Shown here piece by piece: positions 1 to 10,765 of a stretch of DNA of 64,000 bases. A program made the position numbers and the translations under genes. Numbering within the stretch: the stretch's first letter is position 1; the number at the start of each line of letters is the position of its first letter. This DNA is from Antilocapra americana (Eukaryota > Chordata > Mammalia > Artiodactyla > Antilocapridae). Where the stretch lies: the NCBI GenBank assembly GCA_007570785.1, contig ML664161.1:17229609-17293608 (forward strand), written 5' to 3'. Under the pieces are notes generated by a model. That model saw nothing but the letters and a program-made list of their open reading frames with translations. It had not been told where the DNA came from and made no database searches.

Positions 1-355
1 AACAATACAGTATATTAACGCATATATATGGAATTTAGAAAGACGGTAACGAGAACCCAACATACGAGACAGCAAAAGGAACGCAGATGTATAGAATAGA
101 CTCGTGGACTTTGTGGATGAGGGTAAGGGTGGGATGATATGGGAGAAGGGCATTGAAGCATGTTAATTTTCATATGTCTAATCAATCGCCAGCCCAGGAC
201 TGATGCTCGGGGCTGGTGCAGCGAGATTTCCCGGGGGGGGGGGGGGGGGGGAAGGGGGGGGGGGGCCCGGAGGGGAAGCATATGTAAACCCATGGTGATA
301 TCATGACAATGTATGGCAAAAACAATTAAAAAAATTAAAAAAAAAAAAGAAAGAG
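1..355 (+). mobile_element. Young L1 (L1-BT type) 3' end, cut by the window edge
   Basis: This is the 3' UTR of a young ruminant L1 in sense orientation. It is nearly identical to 7122-7460 and, inverted, to 16969-17378 and 26505-26790. It ends in a G-rich polypurine tract, the conserved segment with catatgtaaacccatgg, and a poly(A) tail from about 328. The start is outside the window, so its length and target duplication cannot be judged. It lies in intron 6 of CCDC39, antisense to the gene. Confidence 0.9.
233..265 (+). repeat. Poly-G tract in L1 3' UTR
   Basis: Nineteen G, then AA, then twelve G, within the L1 3' UTR. The same tract is mixed G/A or G/T in the copies at 7350-7400, 17077-17107 and 26582-26608. 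L1 3' UTRs are known for G-rich tracts able to form quadruplexes. The exact homopolymer length here may be a sequencing or assembly estimate. Confidence 0.85.
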
Positions 356-2265
356 TGGATACAGACGACAGAGATGAAAGGTGGAAGGCAGAGGTTAGGG
401 CCAAATGGTGAAGAATTCAACTTTTCAATTGCCATGTTAAGGAGGGTCAACTTTTAAGCAATATAGAATAAAGATCTTAGAGTTGGGGAATAAAAAGATC
501 ATATGTGGTTTTTCAGGTGATTCTGATGACAGTATGTTAGATGAGTTGGAGAGAGAAGGAAAATTTACCCTAAGATATATTTCTTTCAAGTTTTCTGAAA
601 TAGAGTCTCACCAAACAACTAATCTCAGGAGACTGGGTCAGGGGAGGCTATGTTTCTGAAGTTGGTAAGTTTTAGAAATGCTACATGTAATATTGTACAT
701 ATTAGCATATTAAATCAATATACATCCAAAATTCACTGCATTTTAAAACACATTGTAGATTTGTTTACTCTAGTATTCCCATCTATAAAACAATTAACAT
801 TCTATAATTGTAACATTCTATATCTCTACTGTGTCCATTCAACCAAAGGATAGGTTAAAACTTCCTAAATTTGTATGTGTCAAATAATTATTCTAGGATT
901 CCCTGCTTTACATTAATTTTTCTACCACTTAATCAAAAGCTTTAATTCCTACATTACAGGCATTAGCAGGGCAATCTATTCACAGTTAAGTTTTCATGTA
1001 GGTGATGCCACAGATAAAAATATCACAAATCAAGAGCTAGCTGTTAAACACTTAGAGGCATCCCACTACCTATGGAACCACTTCTGAGCACCCTCCCTAG
1101 TCTTTCTCAATACATACAGCCAGGAGATGTCACCCTGTGAATAAGGAATCACTGAGGATGTAACCAGAGAGCTGTATGCTGTGGATTCCACCAAATCAGC
1201 AGGTTGAGTAACTTTAGCTACAGGGTTGTATGAGCATTCAGATTATAGATTTGCAGTCTTAGATCTCAGTCTTAGATGTGATCTACACAGAGGAAGCAGT
1301 CAGGACTTGAGGTTTGAAACCAGTATAAAGCAAGGAAGAGAAACCAACATTAGTAGCAAGAAATAAGAGGAGCTCATAGTTAAGATCGGTTCTGCCAACT
1401 CCCCTCGGTAAGGAGGCATAAGCCATTTTGTTGATAAAATGGTTACTCACAGAAATTTAAAATACAGAAATAACATTTTTATATAAGTTACACATAACAA
1501 GTAAACCATATCCAGATATCAGAATTCCAAACTTCCAGTGACCTGAGTTGCTTGCCAAATGCCTTTCCATGGGGTATATTCAGAATGGAAGTTCACACTT
1601 TTCTCATGTGTCTTCTTCCCTCAATTCCTTCTCCCTCCCCAACCTCCCTAATCTCCCCATTTTCACTTACCACTATTTCACTCTTTAATGACTTCCCCAA
1701 AAAGTTCTCCTAAGTTACCTCTGGAAGGAGCAAAAGAAAACACTAGAACCATGTTTAATCAGCATGGTGTTCCTCCCCTTCAGAGTTTTTACCCCATTCT
1801 GGATGGTACCTCAGTTTCAAAGGGACAATTTATTGCAGTCAAGGTTTCTTTCCTGACTCTCCATCCTTCTTTCTTGGCTGCCCATGAGGCTCATTTCCCT
1901 ACACCTTTTGATTCACACAGAAACAGCACACACGTTAAAGCCAAGGCATCACGGATAACCATGTATATATGAGTCAAGGCATTAGCTTTGCTGCAATAAA
2001 GTTGTCTGTTGATTTTCTCTTGTCTCACATTTCAAAGCTAATAGAATCCAGTCTTCTGCATTATATACCATAAGTAAATAACCTTCATAGAATCACATTT
2101 CCAAACAGATATAGAACCAGCTTTAGAGAACATTTACCAAAACTATTGGATCATGTTTCAAAAGTGACTTTCAAATAATAGTGTGACTTAGTTTGAAATG
2201 AATGAGTTAAATACAAAAAGAGATAAATACAGCTGAAAGTTGCAAGAACCAAACAACCACTTTAC
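356..2265. other. CCDC39 intron 6 (partial): no gene recognised
   Basis: AT-rich intronic sequence downstream of exon 6 in gene orientation. I looked on the minus strand for the next CCDC39 exon and found no segment that reads as a continuation, so exon 7 must lie left of position 1. The short open frames here have no recognisable domain. Confidence 0.65.
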
Positions 2266-2394
2266 CATGGCACAGTTATCAATGTCTTTATCTCTCTTCT
2301 GCATCTGTTCTATTGTGCTCTCCCACTGTAGAATGAGTTCTTGCCTTTCATTATGAATCTTTCGAAAATCTTGGGCTGCTTTATCCAATTCTAA
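2266..2394 (-). CDS. CCDC39: CCDC39 exon 6
   Basis: Exon of 129 nt (43 codons), beginning [12 protein letters not shown] and ending DKDIDNCAM. The acceptor is a clear pyrimidine-rich run ending ttttacag and the donor is ATG|gtaaag. The peptide is charged, heptad-like coiled coil and matches the CCDC39 N-terminal region as I know it. Reading past the donor meets a stop after about 25 residues, so the exon boundary is needed. This is the last exon in the window; the protein is known at about 940 residues in human and only residues 1-246 are encoded here. The final Met replaces a Leu that I recall in human. Confidence 0.93.
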
Positions 2395-2490
2395 CTGTAA
2401 AATGAAGACCAAATAATACTTCTGTGAATTTAAGTGCTTTTGTGAACATCATTTTGACAATTAAGAAATAAAAATCTTTACTAAACCAAC

Positions 2491-2583
2491 CTGTACACTT
2501 AGAGTCTCTGCAAATTCATTGTCAAGTACCTTTCTTCTCTGATTACATTCCACAGTCAGTCTTTCCAATTGCAGGGTCAGGGC
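2491..2583 (-). CDS. CCDC39: CCDC39 exon 5
   Basis: Exon of 93 nt (31 codons) reading [10 protein letters not shown]...ETLSVQ, phase 0 at both ends. The acceptor is acattctag|GCC and the donor is CAG|gttggt, a weaker match to the donor consensus. It is separated from exon 6 by an intron of only 96 bp (2395-2490), much shorter than the other introns here. The frame is intact, and the heptad-like Leu/charged pattern continues the coiled coil from exon 4. Confidence 0.93.
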
Positions 2584-2833
2584 CTAGAATGTAGTTACAT
2601 ACAAAAATATTCATAATTATCATTTTACTAATGTAAAAGCTGTTAGCATATCTCACATTAATATTATACATATACATATTATATTATACATATTCATTTG
2701 ACATCTAAAATATATTGTTTATCTTCTAACTGTAATGGAAACCCAACTGTTTCTAAAAAGATTTAATACTTTTTAAAATGAGTTAGAAAAAAAGATTAAA
2801 CAATAAATTTTCATTTAAGGTTATTTTAATTAA

Positions 2834-2978
2834 TACATGCAGTATTTTTTTTTTTAAGAGTTGGACACGACTTAGCGACTAAACCACCACCACCACCACA
2901 GTGTTGAGGGTTATCGTGGATGCTTTTATAGATGACATTCAACTCTTTTTTTTTTTTTTTTTAGTTACATGCAGTATT
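2834..2978. mobile_element. Small composite retroposon with 13-bp target duplication
   Basis: The 13-mer tacatgcagtatt occurs at 2834-2846 and again at 2966-2978. Between the copies are a T-run, the 3' end of a Bov-tA-like SINE (gagttggacacgacttagcg plus its CCA-repeat tail), about 45 bp of unassigned sequence and a long T-run. A homopolymer at one end with direct flanking repeats is the mark of LINE-mediated insertion. On the minus strand the insert ends in poly(A), so the inserted strand may be minus. It lies in CCDC39 intron 4. Confidence 0.7.
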
Positions 2979-3478
2979 AATCTGTTAGAAAACAGAATGT
3001 TTCATGATATTAATATACTACTAGATTTAATTACAAGTAGATTTTTAAGTAGTGGTTATAATAATAATTATATTATTTAATATATTATATTAAATAATTA
3101 ATAGCACTATAGTCTCAAATCAGCAAAAATTATCTATAATATTCAAACTATTACACAAAATAAGTTAAAGTACTAATACATAGTTCTAGTACAAAATTTT
3201 ATTTTCTGAAATGCTTTTGAGAAACCTTTTCAATCAGGATTCTTAACCTGGAGTTCAAAGATCCTTAAATGGTCAAAGGGCTTTACAGGAGCTGTAAAAC
3301 TTGCATCAAGATTGTGTGAGTATTGGAGTACATTCATTTTTCTAGAGAAAGGATAATTGGCTTTATTAGATCCAAAAATGTTTAAGCATTCCTTTAAAAT
3401 TGTCAGTCCAATTTAAATTACAGATTGCTTTACTACAGATTCAGAGAAAATCTAACACTACAATGTATGACATCTCAC

Positions 3479-3637
3479 CCTAATTTTATTATCATCTTGC
3501 TGAGCATACTTCTGAAGAGTGAGAGCATCACTATCTTTATGAGCTGATTCTTCCAGCCAGGCCTCCAATGCTTGCTGGTCCCAGTTCATTTGACATTTCA
3601 AACCATCCAATTTTTGAGTAGTTTTAAATATAGAATT
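3479..3637 (-). CDS. CCDC39: CCDC39 exon 4
   Basis: Exon of 159 nt (53 codons), beginning [15 protein letters not shown] and ending [10 protein letters not shown]. The peptide is the most diagnostic of the set: [20 protein letters not shown] is a segment I recognise from mammalian CCDC39. The acceptor has a pyrimidine tract ending aaattag and the donor is AGG|gtgaga. Phase 0 at both ends, no stop or frameshift. It forms part of the N-terminal coiled coil. Confidence 0.95.
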
Positions 3638-4206
3638 CTAATTTCCAAAGAGAGGGAACAGGGAGAAATTATAAAACATTATTTACTATACAAACTAAAC
3701 TAAAACATAACATTACATATTTAAAAGGAAGAAAGAAATCATGTCTCTGTCCCCAGTCTCCAGATGTATACAACATACTTAATTATATAGCTATCATACT
3801 GGTATTTCAATTCTTTAGTTGTGAAATAGAGGGGAGTGATTATCAAAATGAGAACAATAGTTGATTCAAAGTTTACTTAAAAAGACATTAGGGTACCTCC
3901 ACTAGAGCAATCTCATTAGTCACTCTACCAAAACTACCCAAGCAGATATGCAATCATAATAAAAATAATGTGCCTCATATGCTAACTCAAGCCCAAGACA
4001 AGTTCTCTTCAGCCCCATTTCCAATCAGATTGCTATCTCTAAAAGGTCTCTTTTTAGAAATTTTATTTAATTAAAATAAATATAGCAATTAAGGAGATAA
4101 AATATTTTTCAATGTATTTAACAAATTTAGATTCATAAAAGAAAACAGATCAATACACAAACAAATACAAATAACATGATAAAATGGGAATGTATGGGTA
4201 TATATA

Positions 4207-4261
4207 GGATTTGCTGGTGGCTCAGATGGTAAAGAATATACCTGTAATGCAGGAGACCCAG
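4207..4261 (+). mobile_element. Bov-tA SINE 5' fragment
   Basis: About 55 bp of the tRNA-like head of Bov-tA, including the box-A-like tggctcagatggtaaag and gcaggagaccca. It stops abruptly where the AT-rich tract begins, so the body has been lost or replaced by repeat expansion. Confidence 0.8.
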
Positions 4262-4560
4262 ATATATATATACAAATATATATTTATATTTATATTATAT
4301 TTTTATATAATATACAATTAATGTTACATATACCAACACATTAATTAGCATGTTAATTATATTAATATAATAAACATATAAATAAATATATTCATATTAT
4401 ATTATACATATAATATATATTTATATATTTTTATATGTCTGTATATACTTATTGTATGTGTATATATTTATGTATAATATTATATTTACTATATATGTAT
4501 AAGAATATATATATTCACATATATACAAATATATATATACATTTCCATAAGTATATGTAT
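4262..4560. repeat. AT-rich low-complexity tract
   Basis: About 300 bp almost wholly of TATA/ATAT words, directly after the SINE fragment. It could have grown from an AT-rich SINE flank. Confidence 0.85.
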
Positions 4561-5041
4561 ATGTAAAGAGAAGAACTGAATTTGGAAAGAGCTCCCAACT
4601 AAGTAACTAAAAACTAAGAAAAAGAAAAACAGGTTATAGTAATTTAATATTAGAGTCTCAGGTTGATAAGATGAAAGGTACAAATTTTGACTGAAAAATG
4701 AAATTCAAAATTATAAGTGACTTTTTAAATGTAGATTTTAAAAATGTAGCACTTATAAATAAATTATGTCTAGTATGGTGTAATAGACAGACAGCAGGGT
4801 ACCTCACATATTGTAGGGCTCAATGACTATTTGGTAAGTGAACACTGAGAAAATAAATGTAATATTATATCAGTGTTGATTTAAATCACAGCTCCATGTG
4901 ACTTTCATTGTCAAAAAAACAACATAAGTAAATGTCAGGAAACTAAATGTCTTTCCCATACAGAAAAAAAAAATCAACATTTATTTAGTGAAGGAAGAAG
5001 GAGCAATTGTTCAAAATTTTAGGTAACATTTCAACACATAC

Positions 5042-5188
5042 TTCCTTATCATTTTTTTTTTCCCGTATTGAAGTTATCTCATTTTCCAGTCGTTGAATCT
5101 CATCCTTCACTCGTCCCAGTTCTCTTTCAGCAATCATCTTAAAATGTTCTTCACTTTCAATCTCATGATCCCTGGCTTTGCAAAGAGA
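5042..5188 (-). CDS. CCDC39: CCDC39 exon 3
   Basis: Exon of 147 nt (49 codons), beginning [17 protein letters not shown] and ending [10 protein letters not shown]. The acceptor is attctgtag|TCT and the donor is GAA|gtatgt. The reading frame crosses a run of ten A in gene orientation (5051-5060 region), a natural slippage site, but the frame is intact in this sequence. Charged coiled-coil composition. Phase 0 at both ends. Confidence 0.94.
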
Positions 5189-5250
5189 CTACAGAATAAC
5201 ATACAAAAGAGAAAGAGTTTTTACATTTTAAAATTATAAAATAACACTGA

Positions 5251-5480
5251 AACTAGACAAAAAATAACAAAGTTCCCACAAAGTGCTTAGATGACCTACT
5301 ATTAATTCCACTTCTCTGAAACGTGCACATTTGATTTTGTGATTCAGTATATACAGTGCTGCTTACTAGTTGTGAGAAAGAAAGACAGCTCATTGAATGT
5401 GCTAGGAAAAAAATGTTTTCAAATGTTCGATCTAGGGAAACTGTTGAAAACCAAGTTTATATACTGAGACTTTAAAAGAG
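5251..5480 (+). repeat. Left copy of a ~230-bp direct repeat flanking an L1
   Basis: The segment from aactagacaaaaaataac to gagactttaaaaga recurs at 7689-7922 with roughly 10% differences by eye and small indels. It is not L1 sequence. The L1 begins exactly where this copy ends and stops exactly where the other begins, which is the geometry of a target-site duplication, though far longer than usual. Confidence 0.85.
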
Positions 5481-7688
5481 ACATTCCATGTTCCTGGGTA
5501 GGAATAATCAATATTGTGAAAATGACGATACTACCAAATGCAATTTACAGATTCAATGCAATCCCTATCAACCTACCAATGGCATTTTTCACAATTCATA
5601 TGGAAACACAAAAGACCTCAAACAGCCAAAGCAGTCTTGAGAAAGAAGAATGGAGCTGGAGGAATCAACCTTCCTAACTTCAGACTATATATATATTAGA
5701 AAGCTACAGTCATCAGGACAGTATGGTACTAGCACAAAAACAGCAATATAGACTAATGGAACAAGACAGAGAACCCAGAGATAAACTCATGTACCTATGG
5801 GTACCTTATTTTTGACAAAGGAGGCAAGAATATACAATGCAGCAAAGATAGCCTTTTCAATAAGTAGTGCTGGGAAAATTGGACAGTTACGTGCAAAGGA
5901 ATGAAATTAGAGCACTTCCTAATGCCATACAAAGATAAACTCAAAATGGATTAAAGACCTAAATGTAAGATCAGAAACTATAAAACTCTTAGAGGAAAGC
6001 ATAGGTAGAACACTCAATGACATAAATCAAAGCAAGATCTTTTATGATCCACCTCCTAGAGTAATGAAATAAAAACAAAAATAAACAAGTGGGACCTAAT
6101 TAAACTTAAAAGCTTTTGCACAGAAAAGGAAACTACAAATACGGTAAAAGACAACCTTCAGAATGGGAGAAAATAAAAGCAAATGAAACAACTGATGAAT
6201 AATTAATTTCCAAAATATACAAGCAGCTCATACAACTCAACCAGAAAAACAAACAGCCCAATTGAAAAGTGGAGGAAAGATCTAAAAAAGACATTTCTCT
6301 AAAGAAGACATACAGATGGCTAATAAACACATGAAAAGATATGCTCAACATCATTCATTATTAGAGAAATGCAAATCAAAACTATAATGAGATACTACCT
6401 CATACCAGTCAAAATGGCCATCATCAAAAAGTCTACAAACAATAAATGCTGGAGAGGGTGTGGAGAAAAGGAAACCCACTTGCATTGCTAGCGGGAATGT
6501 AAACTGATACAGCCACTATGGCAGACAGTATGGAGATTCCTTAAAAAAAACTAGGAATAAAACCACCATATGACCCAGCAATCCCATTCCTAAGCATATA
6601 CCCTGAGGAAACCAAAATTGAAAAAGATACATGTACCCTAATGTTCATTTCAGCACTATTTACAACAGCTAGAACATGGAAGCAAACCTAGATGCCCATC
6701 AACAGATGAATGGATAAGGAAGCTGTAGTACATATATACAATGGAATACTACTCAGCCATAAAAAGGAATGAATTTAACTAGTACAGCCACTATGGAAAA
6801 CAGTGTGGAGGTTCCTTAAAAAGCTGCAAATAGTCCTGCCATATGACCCAGCAATCCCACTGCTGGGCATATATACCGAGGAAACCAGAATTGAAAGAGA
6901 CACGTGTACCCCAATGTTCATTGCTGCATTGTTTACAATAGCCAGGACATGGAAGCAACCTAGGTGCCCATCAACTGATGAATGGATAAGAAAGCTGTGG
7001 TACATATACACAATGGAATATTACTCAGCATTAAAAAAAAATTCATTTGAAGCAGTTCTACTCAGATGGACGAAACTGGAGCCCATTATCCAGAGTGAAG
7101 TAAGCCAGAAGCAAAAACAACAATACAGTATATTAACACATATATATGGAATTTAGAAAGACGGTAACAAGAACCCAACATGCGAGACAGCAAAAGGAAC
7201 GCAGATGTATAGAATAGACTCGTGGACTCGGTGGATGCGGGTAAGGGTGGGATGATATGGGAGAATGGCATTGAAACATGTTAATTATCATATGTCTAAT
7301 CAATCGCCAGCCCAGGGTTGATGCTCGGGGCTGGTGCATCGAGATTTCCCGGGGGGAGGGAGGAGGGAGGGAGGAGGGAGGGGGGTTCTGGAGGGGGAGC
7401 ATATGTAAACCCGTGGTGATATCATGGCATTGTATGGCAAAAACAATAAAAGGGAAAAAAAAAAAAAGGAATGCATTTGAGTCACTTACAATGAAGTGGA
7501 TGAACCTAGAGCCTATTATATCAAGTGAAGTAAGTCAGAAAGAGAAATACAAATATAATACACTGATGCATATATATGGAATCTAAAAAGATGGTACTGA
7601 TGAATTTATATTCAGGGCAGCAATGGAGAAACAAACAGACAGAGAGAACAGACCTATGGACACAGAGGGAGGGGAGGAGGGGAAAAAA
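5481..7688 (+). mobile_element. Old 5'-truncated L1, split by a younger L1
   Basis: Sense-strand remains of L1 ORF2 (C-terminal part) and a short 3' UTR, in two parts: 5481-6776 and about 7464-7688. Typical L1 stretches are visible, such as caatatt-gtgaaaatgac, the block around ttagagaaatgcaaatcaaa and tatgacccagcaatccca. The frame is broken by many stops. The 3' part carries an older UTR than the nested copy and ends in a purine-rich run plus short A-run. It lies in CCDC39 intron 2, antisense to the gene. Confidence 0.88.
6777..7463 (+). mobile_element. Young L1 nested in the older L1
   Basis: About 690 bp of a 5'-truncated young L1: the end of ORF2 (a frame at 6803-7156 retains WRFLKKLQIVLPYDPAIPLL and GIYTEE), then the G-rich 3' UTR and an A-run. 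The 15-mer aaaaggaatgaattt at 6762-6776 is repeated at 7464-7478 with one change, so the older L1 was the target. Its 3' UTR is nearly identical to the copy at 1-355. Confidence 0.9.
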
Positions 7689-7922
7689 AACTAGACAGAA
7701 AATAACAAAGTTCCCACAAAAATGCTTAGATGACCTACTATTAATTCCACTTCTCTGAAACTTCCACATTAGCTTTTGTGATTCAGTGTAGGCAGTGCCG
7801 CTTACTAGTTGTGAGAAAGACAGTTCATGGAAAGTGCTAGGAAAAAATGTTGTCAGCAGTTTTCAGTTTTGATCTAGGGAAACTGTTGAAAACCAAGTTA
7901 TATATACGGAGACTCTAAAAGA
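7689..7922 (+). repeat. Right copy of the ~230-bp direct repeat
   Basis: Partner of 5251-5480. It starts immediately after the A-run of the old L1 and ends at the matching gagactctaaaaga. Small indels distinguish the copies, for example near the first-third aaaaatgcttag and at tgttgtcagcag. Confidence 0.85.
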
Positions 7923-9274
7923 TATAATTCATTTATTAAAAATAAGAAATTAAATTAATATTAAAATACTTAGGAAATGGTATGCTTATAAGAATTGACC
8001 ACATATCCAATTAAGAGAAATAATTTTAAAATAATTATGTAAATAGTAATGGTTGTAAATATGCCTTAAAGTATGTTAACATATAATAATGCAATGCCTT
8101 TGTGTTAAGTAATAAAATTGTATTTGTTGCCTACTGATGTTGTAGGACTTCAAAGTTATCGCCAGTGGTATTGTTTTTATATTACTAAGGCTGTTAGTGT
8201 TGAAGGAAGTTTATTGTCTTTCATCTCTATTAGCCTACTTGAAGTTTGACTATAATGAAATACACCTAAGTAAGATCTCTGCTTCTCAAATCCCCAGCTC
8301 AGTGGTTTAATAACTTGAGGAAAAGATGTTATCCTAAATTGCTTATTAATTACTAAATCACATCAGGATTCCAAAATCTTGGGATTGTTTTTAAAAGTTC
8401 ATTAAATTTATAGCTTTCTAATGAGACTTGTAAAAACCCATGAAATAGTTACTTATCTGTATTAATTACAAATTGGTATTTAAAACATGACTTGCTCAGT
8501 CTTAAGAATTACATATTTCTTCATAGAAAAGTAGATATACTTATAAAAAAAAATTTGAGAGAGAAGCTAGTAAATTCTCCAATGCTGATTCACAGATCTT
8601 TTGGATTTTCTGGGCATCATTAGGGAAAGAGATTCTTCACATGAATAGACTATCCATAAAACAGATGCTTACTTAATTAATTATTCTAAGTTTTAATTTT
8701 TATTGTTTGCACTAATATTTCTAAAGTGAATTGTACTGTCCCTAGTCACCTTAGCTTCCTGAATATAAATTAACTTTTCTATTATCTCAGGATTGTTACT
8801 ATAAAATTCAGTCTTTAAACTATGCTAAAATATTGCTGCGTCCTTAGGGCTACTGAAGTGTGCTGACAGTTTGCCTCCTCTCAAAATCACTCCAGGAGGT
8901 TGTGCTGAAAAATTTAAAAGCAGACAGAAACTCTGTTATATGTTTTATTAGATCTATTTCCACTTAAGGCCATCATTTCTCTGCACTGCTGTCACTGCAC
9001 CCTTCTCATATAATCAGCTGCCTAATATTATATCAGACTGTCTGAATGATGATATCTCCTGATGAATTCATTGTTCCTTGAATTTGGTGGCAGTAGAGTT
9101 CCTAAAAATCTTTTTATATACCTACTTTCAGGTTTAAGCTTATGTTCATAATCATTTAGTTATTTGAAACTTTGTTATTGTATCTCTAAAATCAAATCAC
9201 AGATATAAATGCAATGTGAAATATTCCATAACTACACATGATACAATCAATGTGAATTCCAAACAGTACTGTAC
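7923..9274. other. CCDC39 intron 2 remainder: nothing recognised
   Basis: About 1.35 kb of AT-rich intronic sequence with no clear repeat family and no exon-like open frame with splice sites on either strand. Confidence 0.6.
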
Positions 9275-9394
9275 CTGGGTAAACAAGAACTCTTGCTTAA
9301 CATTTTTGAAGTGAGAAGTCATAGCATTAATTCGATCTTCATAGTCACGGAGCTGATCTTGCATGCTTGACCTTTCATCTTGCAGCTTTGATAA
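9275..9394 (-). CDS. CCDC39: CCDC39 exon 2
   Basis: Exon of 120 nt (40 codons), beginning [20 protein letters not shown] and ending [11 protein letters not shown]. The donor is CAG|gtacag. The acceptor is tttatag preceded by a poor pyrimidine tract, so I place it mainly by protein continuity: exon 1 ends ...NKTLEEQ and this begins LSKLQDE, as in CCDC39 of other mammals. Phase 0 at both ends and no stops. It starts the long N-terminal coiled coil. Confidence 0.94.
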
Positions 9395-9848
9395 CTATAA
9401 ATAATAAATGCTATGATCAACCAAAGTCCTGCTAAGTTTTTACTATATTAAAAAATATAAAATCAAAAGAAAATTAAAGTTTCATTTACTTTGATTCTTT
9501 GAAAATCCATTTGAATTTCTAAAATATACTGATCTTCTAAATGTTATAAAATAGTGTTGTGATTTAGAGGTAACTGTGGGAAAATTAGCACCATATTAAA
9601 AGAGATTATCAGATTTACAGCATTAGCAGGTCCACTGATGAAATGTATTTTTCATATCACAAGACTTAAAGGGAGAAATGAGATTCTAGTCTATAATTAA
9701 AACTACAAGATAACTAAGGCAAACAGACCATAGCAACAAGATGTAACAAAAACATACAGCACGAAACATAAATTTGAAAAGTAGATGAACACCCAGCATA
9801 ATACCTTCTCCCTGAACTCCTATTCAAAACCAATAAACTTAGTCTAAG

Positions 9849-9966
9849 ATCCCCTGGAAAAGGGAAAGGCTGCCCACTCCAGTATCCTCGCCTGGAGAAT
9901 TCCACGGACTGTATAGTCCATGTGGTCGCAAAGAGTCTGACACAACTGAACAACTTTCACTTTCAA
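9849..9966 (+). mobile_element. Bov-tA SINE, 5'-truncated
   Basis: The body and 3' end of Bov-tA, from gatcccctggaaaagg through the gtcgcaaagagtctgacac signature to a ctttcactttcaa tail. The tRNA-like head is missing. Confidence 0.85.
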
Positions 9967-10319
9967 CAGCACAGAACAGCATTAACTCTCACAGGCTTAA
10001 AATCTGTTTCTTAATGAATTTTATATGGCTTTGAATGAGAAACTTGCAAATGCAGGCAGACAAACAAATATTTAGGAGATTACAAGGCAGTTTTCAGGAC
10101 CACTAGAATGGGTCACCCCTCAAAGCAATATAAAAGCTTAAAAAAAATATGCTTCCTTAGCGTCTGGAGCTATGGCTCCTCATGTTGGGGCAACAGTCGA
10201 CGAAGTACACAATACCATCCACTGAAGTATAGAAGAAATATTTGAATTTTCAACTAAATAAGAAATAAAATACTAATTTACTCATTTTTCATGTCCTATA
10301 TTTTATTAAACTTAGGGTA

Positions 10320-10641
10320 CAGTTGACCCTTGAACAATCTGGGTCTGAATGGCGGGTTTACTTATACACAGATTTTTTTCAATTAAAAAAAGCAACTATA
10401 TTTTCATTTTACAGATCTTTAAGTGTGGGGAAAAGTTTGTGTTTGATTAGAGACCACAACATGAGGACTCAAAAGAACTAAGGTTTGAGTCCTGATTCTA
10501 TCCAAACTGTTTCGGCTTCCTGCCCTTCAGTAAATCATTTATCAATTCCTTGTTTTTGAGGCAGAGATAGTAGTACTCAAATTTTCCACAGGTGACAGGG
10601 CAGGTAGCACCCTTAACACTCACACTGTTCAAGGTCAACTA
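10320..10641. mobile_element. Tc1/mariner (Tigger-like) non-autonomous DNA transposon
   Basis: Terminal inverted repeats agttgacccttgaaca (left) and tgttcaaggtcaact (right) bound about 320 bp, and TA dinucleotides flank it (10318-10319 and 10642-10643), the target site of Tc1/mariner transposases. No transposase frame remains. The family name is from recall; the inverted ends and TA are directly visible. Confidence 0.75.
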
Positions 10642-10765
10642 TAATGATAAACATAATTTTTGCTTTTTATTTCATTAACTTCAGTTTTTAATTCCCTCTT
10701 TTTTAACTGTATTGTTCTTTTTAAAACCTTATTAAGAACAGTTCTTAGTTTTTTTTATTTTTTGT

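Larger units (their letters stand above)
3638..5041. other. CCDC39 intron 3: AT-rich, SINE fragment
   Basis: Intron between exons 3 and 4. Apart from the SINE fragment at 4207-4261 and the AT tract that follows, nothing is recognised. The open frame at 4489-4683 on the minus strand is low-complexity TA sequence, not a gene. Confidence 0.7.

Noticed and set aside
1..2265. Possible CCDC39 exon 7
   Set aside because: Searched the minus strand for a phase-0 continuation after ...DNCAM and saw none with splice sites; the next exon is presumably outside the window.
6133..7402. Several overlapping frames on both strands
   Set aside because: All fall in L1 ORF2 or its 3' UTR, or their antisense.
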